Shown here piece after piece: positions 56,770 to 64,000 of a DNA stretch of 64,000 nucleotides. The stretch's first letter is position 1, and every line of letters begins with the position of its first letter. The notes beneath the pieces are model-generated. The model worked only from the letters and a program-made list of their open reading frames with translations, searched no databases and was not told the DNA's origin. Both the position numbers and the translations under genes were made by a program. Source of the DNA: Calliphora vicina (Eukaryota; Arthropoda; Insecta; Diptera; Calliphoridae). The stretch spans positions 104,403,302 to 104,467,301 of the forward strand of contig NC_088783.1 of NCBI RefSeq assembly GCF_958450345.1. Reading direction: 5' to 3'.

Positions 56770-59700
56770 TTACATTTTTATATCCTTGACATGATAGATA
56801 CCAATCGATTTCCCCTGTAAAGTCTCAAGTTCATACATATTGTTTCCTACGGGTTTAAGTACCCTACATTTCAGAAACTTTTTACAAAATTTGGCGTTTA
56901 TATTTTTACCAAAATTACTCAGAACTGTATTTCTACGGTAGACTTCTTGACCGGGTGTTAATCTAATAATACGTGCGCCTCTATTGTATCTTTCAGCGCT
57001 CCTCTCCTGCGCTTTTTTTATATTATTTTTCATTTTCTCTCTTATAATTTCCAATTTGTCATTCTGATTAATTTCTAAAATTTCATGATCGCTTAGAGAT
57101 TGTAATTTCCTACCTAATTTATAATCTGCTCCACTAGTGTACAGGTGGTAACCAAAGAGAGCAAAAAATGGGGTTACACCAGTGGCTGTGTGTACTGACG
57201 TTCTGATTGCACACTCAATTTCGGAAAGGTACATATCCCAATCGCGATGGTCTTTTTCCAAATATGCTCTTATAGCAGACAACACGGATTGATTTACTCT
57301 TTCACTCGCATTGCTCTGAGGTGAATACACAGCGGTTCTTAAATGTTGTATTTTATATGTTTTTAATAAATTTTCAAAACTTTTGGCAACAAACTGACTG
57401 CCATTATCGCTATGTATTACCTCAGGCACTCCGAACTTATGAAAGATTTCGTGTACGAGGAAATCAATCACATTATTGGTTGTTGCTTCTTTCATCGCTT
57501 TTAAGAACATGAATTTGGTGAAATGATCAACGACAATGAAAATGTAGCAATTTCCCTTTTTAGAGCGAGGATATTTACCCAAAAAGTCGATATATAACTT
57601 TTGGAATGGTCTTTCCGTTACTACTGGTTTCCCTATTTCAGGCCTTAGATTTAGGTTGCAAGGCTTTGATTCCTTACAAACTCTACAATTACCTACAAAG
57701 TTTTTGACTTGTATTGCCATTTTTGGCCAATAAAAAGATCGTCTCAATCGTTCGAGTGTCTTTGCTACACCTCCGTGTGCTGAAGTTAATGTGGAGTGAG
57801 CGTTTTCGATTAATTGATGTGTGATCAGTGCCGGAATCCATAATTTCCAAGGTGAATCTTCACCTATTTGATCAAAACCAATTTTTTTGAAAATAAAGCC
57901 GTTTTCGACTTTTAAATCAGGCAATTTATCTTTATTTTCCTGTATATGTTTCATCAAATCTACATACTCTTCGCTTTCGAATTCATTAGTTTCGAAACCT
58001 AACATTTCTGTTACATTCAGTTCGTCCACATTTGGTAATCTTGATAGCATATCGGCAACTATGTTTTCAGAACCTTTCCTGTGCTCTATTCCAAAATCAA
58101 AGGCCTGTAGTTTAAGTGACCACCTAGCTAATCTCCCTGTTAAGTCTTTCAAAGTCATTAACCACTTAAGACTAGCGTGATCAGTCACGATGGTGAAAGG
58201 CATCATCTCTACATATTGCCTGAACTTTTGGACAGCCATTACCGCAGCATAACATTCCTTTTCGGTAACGCTATAATTTCTTTGACACGAATTCAACTTT
58301 TGCGAAAAGAATGCAATGGTATGTTCCTCATTTTCTCCGACTATCTGATACAAAACAGCTCCTATACCATATTCGCAAGCATCGCATTGCACATAGAACC
58401 TCTTAGTAAAATCCGCGTGACGAAGCACTGGCGCTGATGTCAGAGCTTTCTTCAAATTTTCGAATGCAATTATGGCTTCTGGCGTCATTACAAATTTTTT
58501 GGATTTTTTTAGTGTATCTGTAAGAGGTGCAGATATAACTGAGAAGTTTTTAATAAATCTGCGGTACCATCCTGCAGTACCCAGAAAACTACGGACTTCT
58601 CTCACAGATTTTGGAATTTTTATTTCCCTGATTGCTTTCACTTTATCCGGATCAGTTTTGAGCATTCCACCCCCAACAATAAATCCTAAATATTTCAATT
58701 GCTCGAAACAAAATTGAGATTTTTTTAAACCTATAGTTAAGTTGGCTTTTCTGAGACAGTTTGCCACTTCCTCTAGTAATTGCAAATGCTTATCGAAGTC
58801 ATTTGAGATTATTAACAAGTCATCCAGATAGATAAAAACGTTGTCTTTTAAAGTTTGTGGTATAACCTTATCCATCAATCTGCATAAACGCTGGGCCGCG
58901 TTGCAGAGTCCAAAGGGCATAACCCGAAATTGGTATAACGGTCTCCCGGCAACGGTGAAAGCGGTATATGGTCTGCTTTCTGGCTCCAGTTCTATTTGCC
59001 AGAATGCGAACTTGAGGTCAACGCTACTGATAAAATATGTTTCATCAATTCTACTTAATATACCGTCTATATTTTGTAAGGGATACGCGTCTTTAATAGT
59101 CAGTTTATTAAGTTTTCTCGCGTCCAAACAAAATCTATTTTTACCAGGTTTCCTTACGATTGTGGTTCTGTTACTCCACGGACTCTCACTAATTTCTATG
59201 ATATTTAACTCTAGCATGTTGTCAATTTCCTTATAAGTTATTTCCTGTACTGCTGGTGAAATAGGATAATGTCGATCCTTTATCGGTTCGGCACCATCTA
59301 TTAACTTAATAGAATGCATTTCTAAATTAGTTTTCCCCAAACCTTTTTCCTCAAATGTATCAAATTTAGCAATTTCTTCATCTAATCTACGTCTCTGTTC
59401 AATATTTAGATCATGAGGTCCCATCCTATAATTATCTCTATCCTGCACAAAATCTTCTAAAACTTTATCTATGGCTATTTCATCTACACCTATAACATCT
59501 GGAGCTAAATTAAAAGTTCGCCAAAAATCTATTCCTAAGTATAAAGGCTGTTCCAAATCAGGACAAAGATATAGAATTAGGTTATCTTTCTTATCTTTGT
59601 ACTTTATGGATAAATTTACTTTACCTAATATTCTATGGTGTTGACCACTTGCAGTCTTCACGTTGGAGAATATTGGTATTATTTTTAAACCTAATTCTTC

Positions 59701-60141
59701 TACTACTTCTCTACATCCTTTTCCTAATATGCTCACTGAGGCTCCACTATCTAATAATCCTAATATTTCCTTTCCTTCTAATTCTACATCTACATAAATA
59801 CGATTATCACTAAACTTATCTATTCTAGTAACAGAATCCACAATCATCTTTTTAAATTCCTGTTTCTTTCTGTACTTTTCTCTAATTTTTAAAATTCTTT
59901 GTGATAAAGGTTTTCTATGCTTTTCAGTATTAAATATTCGTGTTCTAACGTAGTTATAATAGTCTTGTCTTGTTTCTATAGGCAATTGGTGTCTTATATT
60001 GGGCATATATTTAGCTATTTGTTCCCAATGTTCTAAATTTGTATTATCCTTTACTGTTATCTGACGTTCTAATTCTCCTTGTTGGGATTTTTGGATTGAC
60101 GCAGGTCCCCAGTCATTCCCACGCCCCGTTTCACGTTTCCC
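56770..60141 (-). CDS. Gypsy pol polyprotein
   Basis: Minus-strand frame reached by -1 frameshift from gag at 60141-60135; the open frame extends back to 60195 (1,141 codons, no ATG needed). Order by residue in that frame: aspartic protease with LLDSGAS near 147; reverse transcriptase about 290-500 with the YLDD catalytic box at 456-459; RNase H about 590-720 (acidic residues in QCDACEYG, TEKECYA, VTDHAS); integrase with an HHCC zinc site (H800, H807, C837, C840) and the D870, D930, E965 triad at the classical 35-residue spacing. All expected catalytic residues are present and no stop interrupts the frame, so this copy may be active. The C-terminus has a chromodomain-free tail. Confidence 0.9.
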   Translation of the reverse strand, partial: GKRETGRGNDWGPASIQKSQQGELERQITVKDNTNLEHWEQIAKYMPNIRHQLPIETRQDYYNYVRTRIFNTEKHRKPLSQRILKIREKYRKKQEFKKMIVDSVTRIDKFSDNRIYVDVELEGKEILGLLDSGASVSILGKGCREVVEELGLKIIPIFSNVKTASGQHHRILGKVNLSIKYKDKKDNLILYLCPDLEQPLYLGIDFWRTFNLAPDVIGVDEIAIDKVLEDFVQDRDNYRMGPHDLNIEQRRRLDEEIAKFDTFEEKGLGKTNLEMHSIKLIDGAEPIKDRHYPISPAVQEITYKEIDNMLELNIIEISESPWSNRTTIVRKPGKNRFCLDARKLNKLTIKDAYPLQNIDGILSRIDETYFISSVDLKFAFWQIELEPESRPYTAFTVAGRPLYQFRVMPFGLCNAAQRLCRLMDKVIPQTLKDNVFIYLDDLLIISNDFDKHLQLLEEVANCLRKANLTIGLKKSQFCFEQLKYLGFIVGGGMLKTDPDKVKAIREIKIPKSVREVRSFLGTAGWYRRFIKNFSVISAPLTDTLKKSKKFVMTPEAIIAFENLKKALTSAPVLRHADFTKRFYVQCDACEYGIGAVLYQIVGENEEHTIAFFSQKLNSCQRNYSVTEKECYAAVMAVQKFRQYVEMMPFTIVTDHASLKWLMTLKDLTGRLARWSLKLQAFDFGIEHRKGSENIVADMLSRLPNVDELNVTEMLGFETNEFESEEYVDLMKHIQENKDKLPDLKVENGFIFKKIGFDQIGEDSPWKLWIPALITHQLIENAHSTLTSAHGGVAKTLERLRRSFYWPKMAIQVKNFVGNCRVCKESKPCNLNLRPEIGKPVVTERPFQKLYIDFLGKYPRSKKGNCYIFIVVDHFTKFMFLKAMKEATTNNVIDFLVHEIFHKFGVPEVIHSDNGSQFVAKSFENLLKTYKIQHLRTAVYSPQSNASERVNQSVLSAIRAYLEKDHRDWDMYLSEIECAIRTSVHTATGVTPFFALFGYHLYTSGADYKLGRKLQSLSDHEILEINQNDKLEIIREKMKNNIKKAQERSAERYNRGARIIRLTPGQEVYRRNTVLSNFGKNINAKFCKKFLKCRVLKPVGNNMYELETLQGKSIGIYHVKDIKM

Positions 60142-61772
60142 TGACAAATTGGGCAGTTCGGTGTTATGACGTTTGGTTTCCCACAACGGTAACAAAACAG
60201 TGTCCTATCTGTCGAAGGACATTCCATGAAGACGTGTCCAGGTACCTTACAGTTCCAACATATTAAATTAGATTTTTGTTGATTTAAATGTATCGCAGAC
60301 ACTTCTAAATCTTCAGTCATATCCCCTTCTAAGTTTGTATAATCAGAATGATCTAAATATACTTCACTCACAGGTCTAGATGATCTTGCTGGTGGCTGTA
60401 AATTTCGACTATCTCTACGAGGAAAATTTCTTTCGGCCTCATTGCACTCGATTCTAAGTTGTTCTACTGATGAAACCGAAATTGGATACACTATTCTAGC
60501 GACACTTTCCTTTACGTTACGTTTCAAAATCTTTATCATGTCATATTCTGGTATGGACTGAACCAATTTAGCACGTATCTGATTCATAGCATGGAAGAAT
60601 TGATCGATTGACTCATTAAAATTTTGTCTTCTCTCCACTAGATCACGCATTATTTCAAAATTTGACCTGGATGTTTGGTACTGACTCAGTAATGCTTGCT
60701 TCAAACCTGGCCATTTAACTCCAAAATGTGTTTGGACGAATAACCAGTACCAATCCTTGGCTGGACCTGCTAACAATAGATGGAAGTCTCTTTCTAATTC
60801 CTCAACTGGGATTTCATATTGAGCCTGTAAACGCTCTATACGGAATATGAAATCCTCTACGCTCATTCGTAAGTTATTCCCATCAAAAATAAGACCCCAT
60901 TTATCTATTCTTATCCACATTTTAGGTAACTCTTTATGCACAGATATATTTGGATTAGAAGACATATTTGGAACATTATAATCCCTGAAACGATAACCAG
61001 TGGGTGCTTGATTGTTGCCAAAATTTCCATTGAATGGTAAGTTTCCTGTTAAATTTTCACCATAATTAGCATTAAACTGTATACCTGTGGCTTGAGAAAT
61101 TTGATTCTCGTTGCCATTTTCTCGTGACACAAAATTACTATAAACGGATCGAGTTGGTAGAGCTGGTATAGATATAGGTGTTCTGTTTTGACTGTTGTTT
61201 GACAATGCCTGACCTTGACTAGTCCCTGGAATTGCGTTTAAATCTACACTAGGTGGATTAATATGAATATGTTCTGTGACTCGTGCTTCACTTACATTAT
61301 TGTTATTGACATTAGTTGGCTCTGTAGCTTGACTATTTCGGGCAGCAATTTTCGAAAGATCTCCTACAACCTTCATTAAATCTCCTATTGATTTTCTAAC
61401 TTCTTGCATCTCACCCTGAACCATACTTCTAATTTGCTCCTGTAACGTTTTCTGGACTGATAATGCTTCATCAGCCACAAGATCTCTTACTTCTGGTGTT
61501 ATTTCTTCACTCATGGCACTATTATTGGCAGAATTCATGAGTAATCCTGTTTCAGTGGGTAAATTAGTAGATGTGCTAGGCCTATTCGAAATTATAGTGT
61601 TAGATAAATCCCTAATCTGACCCTCATTGGCCTTACTATTATTGTCATTCATTTTGAATGTGGGTGTTCTAACTCTACGCTGTTTTGGAGACAATGGGTT
61701 ATAAGTTCTGCTCGTATCAAACTCAACTTTTCTTTTCCTATCTCTAAATTGGGCTCTAGTTTCCCTATTCAT
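60069..61772 (-). CDS. Gypsy gag polyprotein
   Basis: Minus-strand frame from ATG 61772 (567 codons; an upstream TTG at 61787 is in frame but less likely). The N-terminal third is polar. A retrotransposon capsid domain spans the middle (AGPAKDWYWLFVQTHFGVKW, then RRQNFNESIDQFFHAMNQIR). A zinc knuckle of CX2CX4HX4C form (CWNCKVPGHVFMEC) lies near the end, followed by a second Cys cluster lacking the His. The stop lies 63 bases after the slippery heptamer. Product: the virus-like particle shell and RNA packaging. Confidence 0.85.
   Translation of the reverse strand: MNRETRAQFRDRKRKVEFDTSRTYNPLSPKQRRVRTPTFKMNDNNSKANEGQIRDLSNTIISNRPSTSTNLPTETGLLMNSANNSAMSEEITPEVRDLVADEALSVQKTLQEQIRSMVQGEMQEVRKSIGDLMKVVGDLSKIAARNSQATEPTNVNNNNVSEARVTEHIHINPPSVDLNAIPGTSQGQALSNNSQNRTPISIPALPTRSVYSNFVSRENGNENQISQATGIQFNANYGENLTGNLPFNGNFGNNQAPTGYRFRDYNVPNMSSNPNISVHKELPKMWIRIDKWGLIFDGNNLRMSVEDFIFRIERLQAQYEIPVEELERDFHLLLAGPAKDWYWLFVQTHFGVKWPGLKQALLSQYQTSRSNFEIMRDLVERRQNFNESIDQFFHAMNQIRAKLVQSIPEYDMIKILKRNVKESVARIVYPISVSSVEQLRIECNEAERNFPRRDSRNLQPPARSSRPVSEVYLDHSDYTNLEGDMTEDLEVSAIHLNQQKSNLICWNCKVPGHVFMECPSTDRTLFCYRCGKPNVITPNCPICQGNVKRGVGMTGDLRQSKNPNKEN
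60135..60141 (-). promoter_or_regulatory. -1 ribosomal frameshift heptamer between gag and pol
   Basis: The minus strand reads G GGA AAC in the gag frame (codons CAG GGA AAC), a canonical X XXY YYZ slippery heptamer, lying within the gag-pol overlap (60069-60195). A -1 slip here puts ribosomes exactly into the pol frame. Confidence 0.8.
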
Positions 61773-62873
61773 CACCGAATTACGCAAAAAGGTCTATTAT
61801 CATTATAATTTTGAACTAAATAAGAAACAAAATATTTACGTTTCGTATTGCAGATAGATGTTATAATCAAAAATATTAAAATAGTTTGTGAATATGGTTT
61901 TATGAATATGTATGTATATGATATGTATATAAATAAAATCAAAAACACTAAAGAATTCAAAAAACTAAAATAAATTTAACTTAATATAAATGATAAATAA
62001 TAATAATAATGCGTAAAATAAGAATTAATAAATCTAATAATAAAATACTATACATATGCTAAATAATAAAATCTATCTCATTAATACTAAAAATACTATC
62101 TTAATTACATAAAAAACATAAATAATAAAAACAATCTAAGCTATATAAATTCAATACAAATAACTATAAACAAAAAAAAATATAAAAATAATAAATATAT
62201 ACGTAAACCTTAATAAATACTTAAATACTTGATTTTTTTACGATTTAATATTAAAAAAAACAATAAGGTTATTATAAAAACTTTTTACTACTTTCTTCAA
62301 AATTAACTTCTTTAAGGGATTGTTGATCAGCGGCGGTACAACGGTTTTTAAATTTTTTTGATTCTCTGCTAGAGAGCTATTGTGATATTGCCGTAAATCA
62401 TACTAAAACAAAAGTAAACACAATTAACGTCCTTATGTATTTTACACTTCTAACGATAATTGTTAGAGGGCAGTATGGAATGAATGTCGACACAACGGAC
62501 CTTGAGTTATTGTCTCAAGCGGCTGTCGCTTTTCATCCATGCTGTTTTGCACACAAAGATTCAAACTGAAACTATTAATCTACTAATAAACAAAACTCAA
62601 GACTAGGTGTACATTTAGACTGATCTAAGTGTCAATTCTAAGGACTTTCCTTTTTCTTGAATGAATTGGCCGAATATTTTTCTTGTTTACACGTAATCAA
62701 ATATCGTAGAATAGTTCATACAACGGACTTCTTGGTTTACATACCAAAAACGGATATGACTTTATTCCAATATATCTAATCACTCACACAAAAAAAAAAT
62801 ATACGATAAACTATTTTTCGAATCTAATGGTATATTGTCTAGTGCATCGTTCTTTTGCACTACCTAAATTTCT
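61773..62873. other. Gypsy leader between 5' LTR and gag
   Basis: About 1.1 kb with no long frame; 61800-62270 is highly AT-rich. Expected to contain packaging signals; none identifiable by eye. Confidence 0.5.
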
Positions 62874-62884
62874 ATTGGGCGCCA
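62874..62884 (-). other. tRNA primer-binding site
   Basis: Minus strand reads TGGCGCCCAAT four bases after the end of the 5' LTR (CGTAACA). This matches the 3' end of a tRNA-Lys type primer as used by many Gypsy elements. Confidence 0.7.
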
Positions 62885-62888
62885 TTTC

Positions 62889-64000
62889 TGTTACGAACCT
62901 TTTTTATCAATGCCAGCACTTACCCTGCCAACTCTGCGGCATCATCCCATAGGAGGAGTTCTCAACCCTCTGGCTAGGTCGCAACAAGAAAAATTCTAAA
63001 ATGAAATACTAAAAAAAAATAAACACTTACACATTATTGACAATACCACTTAATAGGGAGGTAGGTATTGACCTCCAATCGCCCTTATTCCCAACCATAA
63101 CTGTGGTAGATCCCTGTCTCTTTTTCCACAGTCCCATAAACCCGCCTTTCGTCGCCCTGTCTGACTCAACAATCCCCCAAAAGATTATTTACTCAAAATT
63201 TTTCATTTTTCTTAAAACATATAAATATAACAGTTTTATTGATAATTCTCTATCTTATTTATATTACTGATATTTCTTAATATTTCTAACACATACATAC
63301 TAATACTTAATAATAACATTCACTAATTTTAATTTATATCAGATTCCTAAATTTTTATTATATTTTTTTTTTTATTTGGCCGTTACTTTTTGTTTTTAAA
63401 CATTTTTCGTACCATACCGCAGAAAAATGTAATTATTTTTTTCTACAATTACTTTATTTTTTTCATATATTCTATATTTTTTTCTTTTAGCTTCTTTAAA
63501 CACTCAAATTGATATCCTCACTTTCGGATTTACGATTTACTACCTACGCCTGAAGGAGCTCCCTAATAACGTTATATCGTTTCGGCTGTTTTGTTTTTCC
63601 GCGCCTAATTTGAGCACTTAAGGTAACTAACTTTATATTTTTTTTCTGGATTCTTTTCTTTTCTTTTAAGATATGTTTTAATAAGATTATATTTTTTTTC
63701 TTCTTAGATGTTTTTTTTTTCTGGCCTTAAAGGAATCACTTACAACTAAACACAAAACATACAACACTACAATCTCGAAGGACACAATATTTTCTTCACA
63801 ATGCACAACTTAAAAATACTTTAAATAATTGTTAACTTAATCTCTTCTTTTCTCTTTCTTAATCAGTCTCAGTTAGTATGTTAACTAATAGTTTAATTTT
63901 TTCTTTTAATAAATGTATTGTCTTTTTTTTATATTGCCTAATGGCTTAGTTTTTTTCCATACATATAATTAGGATTTTTTTTTTTTTATAAATTGTTATT
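62889..64000 (-). repeat. 5' LTR of the Gypsy element (cut by window edge)
   Basis: Repeats 52541-53652. Only the 3'-most 1,112 of about 2,101 bp are in the window. Confidence 0.9.

Larger units (their letters stand above)
52541..64000 (-). mobile_element. Ulysses/Osvaldo-like Ty3/Gypsy retrotransposon (runs off the window)
   Basis: Minus-strand element: 3' LTR 52541-54641, pol, gag, leader, and 5' LTR from 62889 onward. The right LTR repeats the left at an offset of 10,348 with no difference noticed over the visible 1,112 bp, so insertion is recent. LTR length is 2,101 bp, which would give a full size of about 12.4 kb. Such long LTRs recall Ulysses of Drosophila virilis, a member of the Osvaldo group. 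Both gag and pol frames are intact. The region between pol and the 3' LTR (54642-56769) has no long sense frame. The left flank is CTAATAT; the matching duplication lies outside the window. Confidence 0.85.

Noticed and set aside
58841..59236. 131-codon plus-strand frame inside pol
   Set aside because: Antisense shadow of the reverse transcriptase; no independent signal.
1..64000. CRISPR arrays, operons, ribosome binding sites, tRNA or rRNA genes
   Set aside because: The content is eukaryotic; no cloverleaf-like tRNA, rRNA segment or spaced-repeat array was seen by eye.

Overview
The window looks like nuclear DNA of a schizophoran fly (blowfly or housefly grade). It is very AT-rich, has short GT-AG introns, a ZAD zinc-finger pair, and fly-like GINS, mitochondrial ribosomal and MAP65 genes. 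The genus is not proven. Most of the non-genic DNA is transposon-derived.

Layout. 1-20 kb: one probable first exon (482-596, minus; resembles the start of Cep164/WW-domain proteins), otherwise repeats: a large foldback family ending in a TTCGGC/GCCGAA palindrome, hAT-type and PIF/Harbinger-type MITEs, a solo LTR, and broken RTE-like and RNase H-bearing non-LTR retrotransposons. 20.8-22.1 kb: the GINS subunit Psf3 (plus) converges on mRpL14 (minus), with poly(A) signals sharing about 13 bp. 23.2-31.9 kb: two head-to-head ZAD-C2H2 genes. The plus-strand gene has two phase-compatible terminal exon sets, so it probably makes two proteins with different finger arrays. 34.5-46.2 kb: a cluster of five genes with Myb/SANT-like DNA-binding domains (nine domains in all) around a PIF/Harbinger transposase-derived gene that has lost two expected catalytic acidic residues. 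This pairing recalls vertebrate HARBI1/NAIF1 and fly DPLG genes. One Myb gene was copied by an unequal crossover whose junction is visible. 49.8-52.0 kb: fascetto (feo, PRC1/Ase1/MAP65). 52.5 kb to the end: a near-complete Ty3/Gypsy element with 2.1-kb LTRs (like Ulysses/Osvaldo) on the minus strand. Its gag and pol are intact and joined by a canonical -1 frameshift heptamer. Between pol and the 3' LTR it carries an apparently spliced plus-strand small ORF.

Most notable candidates: (1) the Harbinger-transposase plus Myb cluster, a likely domesticated two-component transposon system; (2) the antisense, intron-containing small gene inside the Gypsy element; (3) the alternative terminal finger exons of the ZAD gene. 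Exon boundaries were derived by hand from splice consensus and phase, with no transcript data.
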